This document shows positions 1-8,948 of a DNA stretch of 64,000 nt, one piece after another. A program made the position numbers and the translations under genes. Origin of the DNA: an uncultured Paracoccaceae bacterium (GTDB lineage: Bacteria > Pseudomonadota > Alphaproteobacteria > Rhodobacterales > Rhodobacteraceae). Position 1 is the first letter of the stretch, and each line of letters starts with the position of its first letter. Under the pieces are notes generated by a model that was not told the DNA's origin, did no database searches, and saw only the letters and a program-made list of their open reading frames with translations. The stretch covers positions 1-64,000 of the forward strand of contig CAMFGW010000014.1 in assembly GCA_945952025.1 (NCBI GenBank). Direction: 5' to 3'.

Positions 1-2
1 CG

Positions 3-47
3 CGCGAGCCGCGGACCGAAATGGCCCAGACGACGACCGAAGCCTGA
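3..47 (+). CDS. 3' end of an upstream gene (partial)
   Basis: One frame is open from the window edge to a TGA at 45-47 and would encode a short polar C-terminus ending TTTEA. The GC-rich spacer and the ispH start follow. The piece is too short to name a family, and the frame could be open by chance. Confidence 0.3.
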   Translation, partial: REPRTEMAQTTTEA

Positions 48-116
48 GGCCGCGCCCGGTCTTGACAGGCGGACGCCGGACGGGCCTAACCCGGACGCGA
101 TGAAAAGGCCTGCCCG

Positions 117-1058
117 ATGACGCCCCTGACCCTTTACCTTGCCGCCCCGCGCGGCTTCTGCGCCGGCGTAGACCGCGCGATCAAGATCGTCGAGATGGCG
201 ATCGAGAAATGGGGCGCTCCGGTCTATGTGCGCCACGAGATCGTCCACAACCGCTTCGTGGTCGACGGCCTTCGCGCCAAGGGCGCGGTGTTCGTCGAAG
301 AGCTGGACGGCTGCCCCGATGACCGCCCGGTGATCTTTTCCGCCCATGGCGTGCCGAAGGCCGTCCCGGCCGAGGCGGCGCGGCGGCAGATGCTCTATGT
401 CGATGCGACCTGTCCCCTGGTGTCGAAGGTCCATATCGAGGCCGAGCGCCACCATGAGGCGGGCCTTCAGATGGTGATGATCGGTCATGCCGGTCACCCA
501 GAGACGCTGGGCACCATGGGCCAGTTGCCGGAAGGCGAGGTGATCCTGGTCGAGACGGTGGCGGACGTGGCGCGGATTGCGCCGCGCGATCCGGAACGGC
601 TGGCCTTCATCACCCAGACGACGCTGTCGGTCGATGATACGGCCGACATCGTGGCGGCACTGCGGGCGCGGTTCCCGGCGATCATCGGGCCGCACAAGGA
701 AGACATCTGCTATGCCACCACGAACCGGCAAGAGGCGGTGAAGGCCATTGCGGGCCGGATCGGCGCGCTTCTGGTGATCGGGGCGCCGAACTCGTCGAAC
801 TCGCGCCGTCTGGTCGAGGTCGGGCGGGCGGCCGGCTGCCCCTTCGCGCAGCTGATCCAGCGCGCCGACGACATCGACTGGCGCGTGCTTCAGGGCGTCA
901 CGGCCCTTGGCCTGACGGCGGGGGCGAGTGCGCCCGAGGTGCTGGTGAACGAGGTGATCGACGCTTTCCGCGCCCGCTACGAGGTGACGGTCGAGATGGT
1001 CGAGACGGCGCGCGAGCATGTCGAATTCAAGGTGCCGCGCGTCCTGCGGCAGCCTTGA
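117..1058 (+). CDS. ispH: 4-hydroxy-3-methylbut-2-enyl diphosphate reductase
   Basis: IspH is the last enzyme of the MEP isoprenoid pathway. It reductively dehydroxylates HMBPP to IPP and DMAPP using a 4Fe-4S cluster in the cytoplasm. The 313-residue product has the usual family length. The three cluster cysteines are visible: C15 in [12 protein letters not shown]99 in [11 protein letters not shown] and C198 in [10 protein letters not shown]. The substrate-binding segments SAHGVP (near 75-80), PNSSNSRRL and TAGASAPE are also present. An AAAAGG stretch lies about ten bases before the ATG. rnhA follows in the same direction after about 80 bases, so the two may be cotranscribed. Identification rests on motifs and is very secure. 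Confidence 0.97.
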   Translation: MTPLTLYLAAPRGFCAGVDRAIKIVEMAIEKWGAPVYVRHEIVHNRFVVDGLRAKGAVFVEELDGCPDDRPVIFSAHGVPKAVPAEAARRQMLYVDATCPLVSKVHIEAERHHEAGLQMVMIGHAGHPETLGTMGQLPEGEVILVETVADVARIAPRDPERLAFITQTTLSVDDTADIVAALRARFPAIIGPHKEDICYATTNRQEAVKAIAGRIGALLVIGAPNSSNSRRLVEVGRAAGCPFAQLIQRADDIDWRVLQGVTALGLTAGASAPEVLVNEVIDAFRARYEVTVEMVETAREHVEFKVPRVLRQP

Positions 1059-1139
1059 CTTTGGGCGCTCGCCGCCCGCAAAGCCCCGGCAGAGCCCCCG
1101 TGAAGCTCCCGTGAACGCAGACCCGATGAAAGGGCCCCC

Positions 1140-1601
1140 ATGGCCAACTACCACGCCTTTACCGACGGCGCCTGTTCGGGCAATCCGGGTCCCGGCGGCT
1201 GGGGTGTCCTGTTGCAGGCCCGCGAGGGTGCGCGCGTCCTGAAAGAGCGCGAGCTGTCGGGCGGCGAGGCGATGACCACCAACAACCGGATGGAGCTTCT
1301 GGCGGCGATCAGCGCGCTCGAGGTTCTGGGCAAGCCGGTTGCGATCACGGTGACGACCGACAGCGCCTATGTGAAGAACGGCGTCACCCAGTGGATCCAC
1401 AGCTGGAAGAAGAAGGGCTGGCGGACGGCGGATGGCAGCCCGGTGAAGAATGTCGACCTGTGGCAGCGGCTGGAAGCGGCGGCGGCGCGGCACCAGGTCA
1501 CCTGGACCTGGATCAAGGGCCATGCGGGGCACGAGGAAAACGAGCGGGCCGATGCGCTGGCGCGGGCGGGGATGGCGCCGTTCAAGGGGCAGCGGGGCTA
1601 G
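1140..1601 (+). CDS. rnhA: Ribonuclease HI
   Basis: RNase HI cleaves the RNA strand of RNA-DNA hybrids (primer removal, R-loop clearance). At 153 residues it is typical bacterial type 1. The four acidic active-site residues are present: D9 in [15 protein letters not shown]52 in [11 protein letters not shown]74 in TTDSAYV and D138 in ERADALA; the catalytic-loop H128 is in [11 protein letters not shown]. The ATG follows a GATGAAAGG Shine-Dalgarno with good spacing. The gene converges on fmt, and a dispersed non-coding repeat starts about 18 bases after its stop. Confidence 0.97.
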   Translation: MANYHAFTDGACSGNPGPGGWGVLLQAREGARVLKERELSGGEAMTTNNRMELLAAISALEVLGKPVAITVTTDSAYVKNGVTQWIHSWKKKGWRTADGSPVKNVDLWQRLEAAAARHQVTWTWIKGHAGHEENERADALARAGMAPFKGQRG

Positions 1602-1618
1602 GGGGCGGTCGGCGGTTC

Positions 1619-1845
1619 CGGGTGGCAGGGGCCGTTGACCCTGCCATGTGACGGCTTAGCCTTTTGTCCCAGCCGGTGGCCCAAAGGCCGTCGGCCAGCG
1701 CCCGCCCCGCCTATGGTGGGCGCTGGCGCGCCCACCGGGGCAGGCACTGGCCTTTGGCGGTTCAGGACATCAGCGGTCCAGCGGAGACGTTTCCGCGACC
1801 GTCGGGGGAAACGCGGGTCGCGTTTCCTTTTCCCGCCCGGCCCGG
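1619..1845. repeat. Dispersed intergenic repeat, copy 1
   Basis: The segment closely matches 34640-34875 in sequence and order. It contains GGCAGGG/CCCTGCC arms around ccgttga, then CTTTTGTCCC, a GGCCGTCGGCCAGCGCCC block, a GC-rich GCCCGCC...GGTGGGCGC hairpin, GGTCCAGCGG, and a GAAACGCGggtcGCGTTTC hairpin at the distal end. It fills the space between convergent rnhA and fmt and carries no credible reading frame. A REP-like or bidirectional terminator role is an inference from position and folding. Confidence 0.75.
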
Positions 1846-1860
1846 CCTATTGTCTTGCGC

Positions 1861-2802
1861 CTAGCTAAACCGCGCGTCGTCGGCCAGGCCCGCGCGCAGC
1901 TCGGCGCCGGACACGGCCGTCCGGCCGGCACGCTGGGCGAGCGTCACGGCAATGGCGCCGGGCCGGTCGGCCGGACCACAGGCGACGATCAGGCCGGGGC
2001 CCGAGAAATGCGCGCCGGGCAGGATCGTTCCGGGGGGTGCGGGCTGGGCCTCGACAGCACGGGCGCGCAGGAACTTCACGCGCTCGCCGCCGATTTCGGC
2101 CCAGGCGCCGGGGAAGGGCGACAGGCCACGGATGCGGCGGGCAAGGTCGGGCGCGGGCTCGGACCAGTCGATCCGCGCCTCGGCCTTGTCGATCTTTTTG
2201 GCGTAGGTCACGCCCCTGTGCGACTGGGCGACGCGCGGCAGGAACTCCAGCCCGTCAAGGGCGGCAAGGATCATCTGGCGGCCAAGCTCTGCCAGCATGT
2301 CATGCACATCGCCCGTCGTATCGTCGTCGCCGATGGCGATGGCGCGGTGCAGAAGGACGGCGCCTGTATCCAGCCCCTCGTCCATCTGCATGATCGAGAT
2401 GCCGGTTTCCCCATCCCCCGCCATCACCGCCCGGTGGATCGGCGCGGCCCCCCGCCAGCGCGGCAGAAGCGAGGCGTGGATGTTCAGGCAGCCCTGGCGC
2501 GGCAGGGCCAGCGCGGAAGGCGGCAGGATCAGCCCATAGGCGGCGACGACCGCGACGTCCGGCCGCCAGTCGGCCAGCGCCGCCAGCTCGGCCGGGTCGC
2601 GCAGCGTCAGGGGCGTGCGGACCGGCAGGCCCAGTTCGTCGGCGGCGCGGTGAACGGGCGAGCGTTGAGGCTTTTGCCCGCGACCAGAGGGCCGGGGCGG
2701 CTGGCTCAGGACGCCGACCACAGTGTGACGCCCGGCAATCGCTTTCAGCGCGGGGACCGCAAAGTCGGGCGTGCCCATGTAAAGGACGCGGATTTCCTTC
2801 AC
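1861..2802 (-). CDS. fmt: Methionyl-tRNA formyltransferase
   Basis: Fmt transfers a formyl group from 10-formyl-THF to Met-tRNAfMet for translation initiation. The 313-residue length is normal. The product begins with the Rossmann-like RVLYMGTPDFAVPAL. The catalytic segment has N107 and H109 in CLNIHASLLPRWRG, and D145 lies in DEGLDTGAVL. The C-terminal OB-type tRNA-binding domain follows from about residue 210. The start overlaps the preceding deformylase-like stop by four bases (ATGA), giving a translationally coupled def-def-fmt operon that links formylation with deformylation. Confidence 0.97.
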   Translation of the reverse strand: MKEIRVLYMGTPDFAVPALKAIAGRHTVVGVLSQPPRPSGRGQKPQRSPVHRAADELGLPVRTPLTLRDPAELAALADWRPDVAVVAAYGLILPPSALALPRQGCLNIHASLLPRWRGAAPIHRAVMAGDGETGISIMQMDEGLDTGAVLLHRAIAIGDDDTTGDVHDMLAELGRQMILAALDGLEFLPRVAQSHRGVTYAKKIDKAEARIDWSEPAPDLARRIRGLSPFPGAWAEIGGERVKFLRARAVEAQPAPPGTILPGAHFSGPGLIVACGPADRPGAIAVTLAQRAGRTAVSGAELRAGLADDARFS

Positions 2803-3305
2803 GCCTGCCCTTTCCTGAGCTTCTCGGACCGCGCCACCATCATCTTGCGACGCAGGGGCGACAGGCGGTCAATGTAGAGCTTGCCGGCCAGATGGTCGAT
2901 CTGATGCTGCACCGACGTTGCCCAAAGGCCAACAAAGTCGCGCTCTTCAACCTGACCGTCCTCGTTCAGGAAACGAACGGTCACGGCGCGGGGGCGCTCG
3001 ACCAGCGCCGAGACATGGGGCAGGTTCGGGCTTGCCTCTTCATATTTGCGCAACTGGACCGAGGCGTGCAGCACCTCCGGGTTTGCCATGCGCACGACCT
3101 GGCCCCGCTTGTCCGAGGCGTCGACAACCGCCAGCCGCAAGCCGATGCCGATCTGGGGCGCGGCAAGGCCGACGCCCGGCATCGCCTCCATCGTGTCGAC
3201 CATGTCGTCCCAGATCATGCGGACGGTTTCGGTGATGGCCGCAACCGGCTCGGCCGGGGTGCGCAACCGCGCGTCTGGCCAGAGGAGGAGCCGGCGGACG
3301 GCCAA
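2799..3305 (-). CDS. Peptide deformylase-like protein with altered active site
   Basis: The 168-residue protein is clearly of the deformylase family: motif 1 is intact as GVGLAAPQIG (residues 44-53) and motif 3 is recognisable as QHQIDHLAGK. Two functional residues are changed. The metal-ligand cysteine of motif 2 (EGCLS) is replaced in EASPN, where S92 takes its place, and the catalytic glutamate of HExxDH is Q135 in HQIDH. The two metal-ligand histidines remain. It is probably a paralogue without normal deformylase activity. The start used is TTG, three bases after the stop of the canonical def. The gene sits between def and fmt with coupled spacing. Confidence 0.9.
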   Translation of the reverse strand: MAVRRLLLWPDARLRTPAEPVAAITETVRMIWDDMVDTMEAMPGVGLAAPQIGIGLRLAVVDASDKRGQVVRMANPEVLHASVQLRKYEEASPNLPHVSALVERPRAVTVRFLNEDGQVEERDFVGLWATSVQHQIDHLAGKLYIDRLSPLRRKMMVARSEKLRKGQA

Positions 3306-3308
3306 GGC

Positions 3309-3836
3309 TCAGACGCCTTCGCGGGCGCGGTCGCGCTTCAGCTTTTCCATCTTGCGGGTGATGAGCTGGCGCTTGAGGGGCGAGAGGTAGTCGATGAAGA
3401 GCCGCCCGTCGAGGTGGTCCATCTCATGCTGCGCGCAGGTGGCCCAGAGCCCTTCGAAGGTTTCCTCGTGCCCGGCCCCGTCAAGGCCGAGCCAGCGCAC
3501 CGTTACGGCCGCGGGACGCTCGATTTCCGCATAATGTTCGGGGATCGACAGGCAGCCTTCCTCGTAGACGCGCCGGTCGTCCGAGGACCAGACAATCTCG
3601 GGGTTCATCAGGACCATGGGGCGCGGCGGCTCGTCGGGGTCCTTCACGCAGTCCATGACGAAAAGCCGCTTCAAAAGCCCGACCTGCGGCGCGGCCAGGC
3701 CCACGCCCGGCGCATCATACATGGTGTCGAGCATGTCTCTTGCCGCCTCGCGAAGGGCGTCGGTGATTTCGGTCACCGGCTCGCAGGGCTTCTTCAGGCG
3801 GGGGTCGGGATGCAGAAGGATCGGGCGCAGGGTCAT
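3309..3836 (-). CDS. def: Peptide deformylase
   Basis: Deformylase removes the N-formyl group from nascent proteins and uses a Fe2+-type metal centre. All three motifs are canonical: GVGLAAPQVG (44-53), EEGCLSIPE with metal ligand C95, and QHEMDHLDG with H137, catalytic E138 and H141. The 175-residue length is typical. It is the first gene of the minus-strand def-def-like-fmt operon and is divergent from the MalY-like gene, with about 100 bases between the starts. Confidence 0.97.
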   Translation of the reverse strand: MTLRPILLHPDPRLKKPCEPVTEITDALREAARDMLDTMYDAPGVGLAAPQVGLLKRLFVMDCVKDPDEPPRPMVLMNPEIVWSSDDRRVYEEGCLSIPEHYAEIERPAAVTVRWLGLDGAGHEETFEGLWATCAQHEMDHLDGRLFIDYLSPLKRQLITRKMEKLKRDRAREGV

Positions 3837-3940
3837 GAATCGGTCTTTAGGTCAAGGTCTTGGCCCACGCAATCGCCGGGGTGTGGACGGGGCGGGGAAA
3901 ATCGGCATAGTGCGCGCTGAAGCCAGGAAAAGAGGGCGCC

Positions 3941-5116
3941 ATGAGCGAGTTTGACCGGATCATCGACCGCGTGGGCACCCATTCGGCGAAGTGGGACATG
4001 ATGGAGGCCGCCTACGGCGTCAGCCCGCAGGACGGCATCGCCATGTGGGTCGCCGACATGGACTTCGCGCCCCCGGCCTGCGTCCAGCGCGCGGTCGAGG
4101 CGATGGCCGCCCATGGCGTCTACGGCTATTACGGCGACGAGCGCGACTATCACACCGCGATCCGCTGGTGGATGAAGGCCCGCCACGGGTGGGAGGTGGA
4201 GCCGTCCTGGATCTTCACCACGCACGGGCTGGTGAACGGCACCGCGATCTGTGTCGATGCCTTCACCCAGCCCGGCGACGCGGTCGTCCTGACGACGCCG
4301 GTCTACCACGCCTTTTCGCGCGTCGTCCGCGCCGCCGGGCGCGAGGTCAGGGAATGCCCGCTGAAGCTGGTTGATGGCCGCTACGAGATGGATTTCGCCG
4401 CCTGGGACGGGCTGATGACGGGGAACGAACGCATGTTCATCCTCTGCTCGCCGCACAATCCGGGCGGGCGGGTCTGGACGCTTGACGAGTTGAAGGGCGT
4501 CGTCGATTTCTGCGAACGCCACGACCTGGTCCTTGTGTCGGACGAGATCCACCATGACCTGGTGATGCCGGGCCAGCGCCACCGGGTGCTGGCTGCCGCT
4601 TTCCCCGAGGCGGCAGGGCGGCTGGTCACGATGACGGCGCCGACGAAAAGCTTCAATATAGCGGGCTGTCATTCCGGCAATGTCATCATCGCCGACGAAA
4701 AGCTTCGCGCGGCCTTCGCGGGCCGGATGATGGCGCTTGGCATTTCGCCCAACAGCTTCGGGGTCGAGATGGCGCGGGCCGCCTACAGCCCCGAAGGGGC
4801 CGACTGGATCGACAGGCTGGTCGCCTACCTCGACGGCAACCGGCAGGTCTTCGACAAGGGGATCGCGGCCATTCCGGGGCTGAAGTCGATGCCGCTCGAG
4901 GCCACCTATCTGGCCTGGGTCGATCTTTCCGGCACCGGCATGACCGAGGCAGAGGCGCTGGCCCGGGTCGAGCGCCAGGCGAAGATCGCCGTCAACCACG
5001 GCAAGACCTTCGGCAAGGGCGGCGAGAGCTACCTGCGCTTCAACATCGCGACGCCGCGCGCGCGCGTCGAGGAAGCGGTGGCGCGGCTCGGGCGGGCGTT
5101 CGGCGACCTGCAATAA
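3941..5116 (+). CDS. MalY/PatB-type PLP aminotransferase, likely cystathionine beta-lyase
   Basis: This is a fold-type I PLP enzyme of 391 residues with the MalY/PatB hallmarks: the N-terminal KWD segment, then AMWVADMDF, CSPHNPGGRVW (N173), SDEIHHDL (D201) and the Schiff-base lysine K236 in TAPTKSFNIAG. Family members mostly cleave C-S bonds of cystathionine or cysteine conjugates, so beta-lyase activity is the best guess; substrate cannot be read from sequence. A GAAAAGAGGG stretch precedes the ATG. The gene stands alone, divergent from def and convergent with a small hypothetical gene. Confidence 0.88.
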   Translation: MSEFDRIIDRVGTHSAKWDMMEAAYGVSPQDGIAMWVADMDFAPPACVQRAVEAMAAHGVYGYYGDERDYHTAIRWWMKARHGWEVEPSWIFTTHGLVNGTAICVDAFTQPGDAVVLTTPVYHAFSRVVRAAGREVRECPLKLVDGRYEMDFAAWDGLMTGNERMFILCSPHNPGGRVWTLDELKGVVDFCERHDLVLVSDEIHHDLVMPGQRHRVLAAAFPEAAGRLVTMTAPTKSFNIAGCHSGNVIIADEKLRAAFAGRMMALGISPNSFGVEMARAAYSPEGADWIDRLVAYLDGNRQVFDKGIAAIPGLKSMPLEATYLAWVDLSGTGMTEAEALARVERQAKIAVNHGKTFGKGGESYLRFNIATPRARVEEAVARLGRAFGDLQ

Positions 5117-5131
5117 TCAGCGCGACACTAG

Positions 5132-5488
5132 TTAGCGCGACGGCCCGGTCAGGTAGCCCGTCGGCGCGCCGTCGTCCCGGACATAGTCCAGGGGCGGCGT
5201 CGCGCGGGCGGCGGTCGACCATTTCATGCGGCAGATCAGCTCGCTCCCCTCGATCCCCGAGGCGACGATCAGGCAGCGCGAGACGAGGGTCGAGCCCTCA
5301 TAGACCTCGACCAGGCCGCGCAGGTGGGTCACGTCGGCGGCATCCACGGTGAAGCCTTCGGGCAGAAGCCGCAGGATCGGATAGGTCTCGGTTCCCGTCA
5401 CCACCGACAGGCGGGACTTCCGGCGGGCCTTGGCACGACGCGCGGCTTCGAGCGCGTTCAGGACGTCGCTTGGCATGTGATCTGTCAT
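5132..5488 (-). CDS. Conserved hypothetical protein, 118 residues
   Basis: No family is recognised. The first third is rich in Arg, Lys and Ala (EAARRAKARRKSRL), suggesting a helix. The rest has alternating hydrophobic residues typical of beta structure (YPILRLLPEGFTVDA, LVEVYEGSTLVSRCLIVAS), with single cysteines in SRCLI and ELICRM. There is no signal peptide or membrane segment. Codon use matches its neighbours, and a GGAGG-type Shine-Dalgarno precedes the ATG, so it is probably real. It converges on the MalY-like gene with a gap of only 15 bases. Confidence 0.7.
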   Translation of the reverse strand: MTDHMPSDVLNALEAARRAKARRKSRLSVVTGTETYPILRLLPEGFTVDAADVTHLRGLVEVYEGSTLVSRCLIVASGIEGSELICRMKWSTAARATPPLDYVRDDGAPTGYLTGPSR

Positions 5489-5694
5489 CGACGCCTCCCT
5501 CGTCTGTCCGATCCGGTTCAGGCTGGACCGATCCGGCTTTTCGGCAAGTTCGCGGCCAACTTTGTGGAAAGCGCGGCAGAAATGGAACAGCCGGATGACG
5601 ATTGTTGAAAATTCTTTGTGGGGACAGGCGGTTGACGGCGCGGCCGATCCGGGCGAGCGTGCGGGCCACCCACCATCAGTCCCGGAAGTTTGCC

Positions 5695-6873
5695 ATGCGT
5701 GCCCCCGTTCGTGCTGTTGCCCTGACCCTGTCGCTTGCCTGTCTTGCCCCTGCCGCCCATGCGGACTGCGGCGGCCCGTTCGACGCCTTCGTCGCGGGCG
5801 TCGCGGCCGAGGCGCAGGCCAAGGGGATCGACGCGGCGACGGTGCAGGGCTTTCTGGCCGGCGCGCGGCTCAATCCGGCGATCCTGAAGCTCGACCGTGG
5901 GCAGGGGACCTTCCGCAAGAGCTTCCTCGACTTCCTGGCCGACCGCGTGTCGAAGGCCCGGATCGCCAACGGCCGGGCGGCGATCGCGCGCAATCAGGCG
6001 GTGTTCAACGAGATCCAGCGTCAGTATGGCATCCCGCCCGGCGTCATCGCGGGCTACTGGGGGCTAGAGACGGATTTCGGCGCGGTGCAGGGCAAGTTCC
6101 TGGTGCGCGACTCGCTTCTGACGCTCGCCCATGACTGCCGCCGCCCGGACCTGTTCCGCCCGCATCTGTTCGCGGCGATGGAGCTTTATCAGCGCGGCAA
6201 TTTCGACCCCAACCGCACCATTGGCGCCTGGGCGGGCGAGATCGGCCAGTTCCAGATGCTGCCGGAGGATGTGCTGACGAACGGCACGGACGGCGACGGC
6301 GACGGGCATGTTGACGTGGTGCGCTCGGCGCCCGATGCGCTGATGTCGGCGGCCAAGATGCTTGCCGGTTTCGGCTGGCGCCCGAACGAGCCCTGGCTGC
6401 AGGAGATCGTGGTGCCGGACAGTCTCGACTGGACGCAGACCGGGCTGAACCACCAGCTTCCGGCCAGCCAGTGGGCGGCGATGGGGGTGCGTGCGCGGTC
6501 GGGCGAGCTGTCGACCGGGCTGCCGGGATCGGTCCTTCTGCCGATGGGGCGCAAGGGTCCGGCCTTCATCGCCTATCCGAACTACCGGATTTATTTCAAC
6601 TGGAACAAGAGCTTCGTCTATGCGACGACCGCCGCCTACTTTGCGACGCGGCTCGATGGCGCGCCCGCGCTCGACCCGCGCAGCCCCGAAAAGGGCCTGA
6701 GCGCGGACGAGGTGAAGGCCCTGCAAACGAAGCTGCGCGCGCACGGCCACGACGTGGGCAACATCGACGGCATCCTGGGCGAGCTGACGCGCGAGGCGGT
6801 GCAGACCGAACAGGAACGCGCGGGGCTGCCGGCGGACGGCTGGCCGACGAAGGCGCTGCTGGCCGCGCTCTGA
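5695..6873 (+). CDS. Lytic murein transglycosylase (MltB-like) with PG-binding domain
   Basis: The enzyme cleaves the glycan backbone of peptidoglycan to anhydro products in the periplasm. The ATG at 5695 is preferred over upstream in-frame codons because it opens a signal peptide (MRAPVRAVALTLSLACLAPA, then AHA before the mature end). The SLT_2/MltB domain covers about residues 25-320, with catalytic E125 in GYWGLETDFG, then GEIGQFQMLPED and YPNYRIYFNWN. A PG_binding_1 domain (GLSADEVKALQTKLRAHGHD onward) forms the last 60 residues. At 392 residues it has the usual length for this family. Confidence 0.92.
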   Translation: MRAPVRAVALTLSLACLAPAAHADCGGPFDAFVAGVAAEAQAKGIDAATVQGFLAGARLNPAILKLDRGQGTFRKSFLDFLADRVSKARIANGRAAIARNQAVFNEIQRQYGIPPGVIAGYWGLETDFGAVQGKFLVRDSLLTLAHDCRRPDLFRPHLFAAMELYQRGNFDPNRTIGAWAGEIGQFQMLPEDVLTNGTDGDGDGHVDVVRSAPDALMSAAKMLAGFGWRPNEPWLQEIVVPDSLDWTQTGLNHQLPASQWAAMGVRARSGELSTGLPGSVLLPMGRKGPAFIAYPNYRIYFNWNKSFVYATTAAYFATRLDGAPALDPRSPEKGLSADEVKALQTKLRAHGHDVGNIDGILGELTREAVQTEQERAGLPADGWPTKALLAAL

Positions 6874-6954
6874 CCGGCGGCCTTATGGCGGCTTGCCGTC
6901 GGGGCCGGTTTGCGGCAGCGTAAGCGCGATTTGATCAGATCGCCGGAGCGCGCC

Positions 6955-8625
6955 ATGACCCCGACCCTCATCCTGACCAACGCCCGCATCCTGACCATGG
7001 ACCCCGCGCGGCCCCGCGCGCAGGCCGTGGCGCTTGCGGGCGAACGCATCCTGGCCGTCGGCTCGCGCGCGGCGATCGAGGCGCTGGCGGGGCCGGGGAC
7101 GCGTATCATCGACTGCGGCGGCCGGACGCTTCTGCCGGGCTTCGTCGAAAGCCATCTGCACCTGGTCCTTGGGGGCGCCGAACTTGCCCACCTGCAGATC
7201 GGCGCGATTGAAGGGACCGAGGCGTTGACCCGCGCCTTCCGCGCCTACGCGGCCGAGCATCCCCAGCAGCCGCTTCTGATGGCGCAGGGCGGGGCCTATC
7301 TGCTCTTCGGCCACCCGACGACGCGGCACGACCTGGACCGGATCATCGCCGACCGGCCCATCGCCATGACATCGCACGACCATCACACGGTCTGGGCCAA
7401 CACCGCCGCGCTGAAGGCGGCGGGCATCCTGAACGGGGCCGAGACGCCCGCCGGGCATGAGGTGGTGATGGGGGCCGACGGGCTTGCGACCGGCGAGTTG
7501 CGCGAGTTCGAGGCCTTCGCGCCGGTCATTGCGCTGGGCGGCGAAGAGCGCCTCAACCTCGGAATCGCGACGGGGGGCGAGCCGTCGCCCTGGCCGGACG
7601 AGGCCGCGCAGGCCATCGACAGGGCGAAGGTGGCGCTGGGGCTGGCCCATTGCGCGCGCCATGGAGTCACCTCGATGGTGAACATGGACGGCAACCTTTA
7701 TACGCTGGAACTGCTGCGGGGCCTGCAGCGGCAGGGCGGGCTGACGGCGCGGGTCAAGGTGCCGTTCCACTTCAAGCCGAACATGGACCTGTCCGAGCTG
7801 GACCGTGCCGACGAGATGACGCGGATGTTCAACGACGACTGGCTGCAGGGCGGGTTCGTGAAGATGTTCATGGACGGGGTCGTGGACAGTCGCACCGCCT
7901 ACATGCTGAACGACTATCCCGGTCATCCGGGCCACCGCTCGACGCCGCTTTTCTCGCTTTCGCGGTTTTCTGATATCTGTGTCAGTGCCGATCAGCGGGG
8001 CTTGCAGATCGCCGTCCATGCCATCGGCGACGGGGCGGTCCGGCAGACGATCGACGGCTACGAGGCGGCGCAGCGCGCGAATGGCGCGCGGGACAGCCGG
8101 CACCGGATCGAACATATCGAGCTGATTGATCCGGCGGACATTCCCCGGCTTGGCGCGCTCGGGATCACCGCCTCGCTCCAGCCGCCGCACCCGCCGGGGG
8201 CGATGGACTTCCCGCTCGAGCCGACGATCCACACCATCGGCCTTGGGCGGATGAAGGACGCCTATCTGTGGCGGACGCTGGTGGAAGGCGGCGCGGCGCT
8301 GGCCTTTGCGTCGGACTGGCCGGTGACCGACGTATCTGTGATGCGCGGCATCGGCGCAGCACTGGGGCGCAAGCCCTATGACGCGCCGGGCGCGGGGGAC
8401 GAACGGGTCAGCCTGCCCGAGGTCCTTTATGCCTATACCGCCGGGGGCGCCTGGGCGGCGCATCGCGATGGGCTGACGGGCGTGCTGCGGCCGGGCATGG
8501 CGGCGGATGTGGTGGTGCTCGGCGCCGATATCGAGGGGCTTTCGCCCGGACAGGTTGCGGCGACCGGCGTCGCGCTGACGGTCGCGGGCGGCCGCATCAC
8601 CTGGGAGGAGGGGAGCCTGAAATGA
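6955..8625 (+). CDS. Amidohydrolase of the YtcJ/exoenzyme-regulatory type
   Basis: This is a metal-dependent amidohydrolase of 556 residues. It shows the HxH metal motif ESHLHL (H67, H69), DHHTVWAN, HAIGDGAVRQT, RIEHIEL and the late aspartate in FASDWPVTD. An N-terminal composite-domain strand pattern (TLILTNARILTMDP) and a matching C-terminal segment (LRPGMAADVVVLG) frame the TIM barrel. Family substrates are mostly unknown amides, so none is assigned. The ATG at 6955 begins the conserved N-terminus; an earlier in-frame start at 6910 would add an uncharacteristic basic stretch. It overlaps the ArsC-like gene by four bases. Confidence 0.9.
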   Translation: MTPTLILTNARILTMDPARPRAQAVALAGERILAVGSRAAIEALAGPGTRIIDCGGRTLLPGFVESHLHLVLGGAELAHLQIGAIEGTEALTRAFRAYAAEHPQQPLLMAQGGAYLLFGHPTTRHDLDRIIADRPIAMTSHDHHTVWANTAALKAAGILNGAETPAGHEVVMGADGLATGELREFEAFAPVIALGGEERLNLGIATGGEPSPWPDEAAQAIDRAKVALGLAHCARHGVTSMVNMDGNLYTLELLRGLQRQGGLTARVKVPFHFKPNMDLSELDRADEMTRMFNDDWLQGGFVKMFMDGVVDSRTAYMLNDYPGHPGHRSTPLFSLSRFSDICVSADQRGLQIAVHAIGDGAVRQTIDGYEAAQRANGARDSRHRIEHIELIDPADIPRLGALGITASLQPPHPPGAMDFPLEPTIHTIGLGRMKDAYLWRTLVEGGAALAFASDWPVTDVSVMRGIGAALGRKPYDAPGAGDERVSLPEVLYAYTAGGAWAAHRDGLTGVLRPGMAADVVVLGADIEGLSPGQVAATGVALTVAGGRITWEEGSLK

Positions 8626-8948
8626 TCCTTTACGGCATTCCGACCTGCGACACCTGCAAGAAGGCGCTGAAGGCGCTGGAAGCTGCCGGGAAAGAGGTCA
8701 CCTTTCGCGACGTGCGGGCTGATCCGCTCTCGCCCGCCGAACTCTCACGGCTGGTGGCCGAGTTCGGCGACCGGATCATCAACAAGCAATCGACGACATT
8801 TCGCGGGTTTTCAGAATTTCTGAAACTTTCGGAACCAGAACCCCAGGTCGAGGCACAGCCCACCGTGATGAAGCGGCCGGTCATCGAGGATGGTGGCCGC
8901 TTCTGGTTGGGGTGGGAGCCCGACGTGCAGAAGGCGCTGCTGGGCTAG
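8622..8948 (+). CDS. ArsC/Spx-family thioredoxin-fold protein
   Basis: This 108-residue protein has the ArsC/Spx/YffB fold signature: YGIPTCDTCKKALKALE with C9 and C12, then a helix and DVRADPLS. True arsenate reductases normally have a single CX5R-type cysteine motif; the CXXC here is more like the YffB/MgsR branch, so an arsenic role is not supported. The ATGA overlap with the amidohydrolase implies translational coupling. The 3' end overlaps the convergent protease-like gene by four bases. Confidence 0.85.
   Translation: MILYGIPTCDTCKKALKALEAAGKEVTFRDVRADPLSPAELSRLVAEFGDRIINKQSTTFRGFSEFLKLSEPEPQVEAQPTVMKRPVIEDGGRFWLGWEPDVQKALLG

Noticed and set aside
6883-8463. Minus-strand open frame of about 526 codons
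   Set aside because: Antisense to the amidohydrolase; composition typical of GC shadows.
8809-8825. Perfect palindrome TTTCAGAA-T-TTCTGAAA inside the ArsC-like gene
   Set aside because: It is in the coding region in an AT-rich patch with no regulatory context; probably chance.
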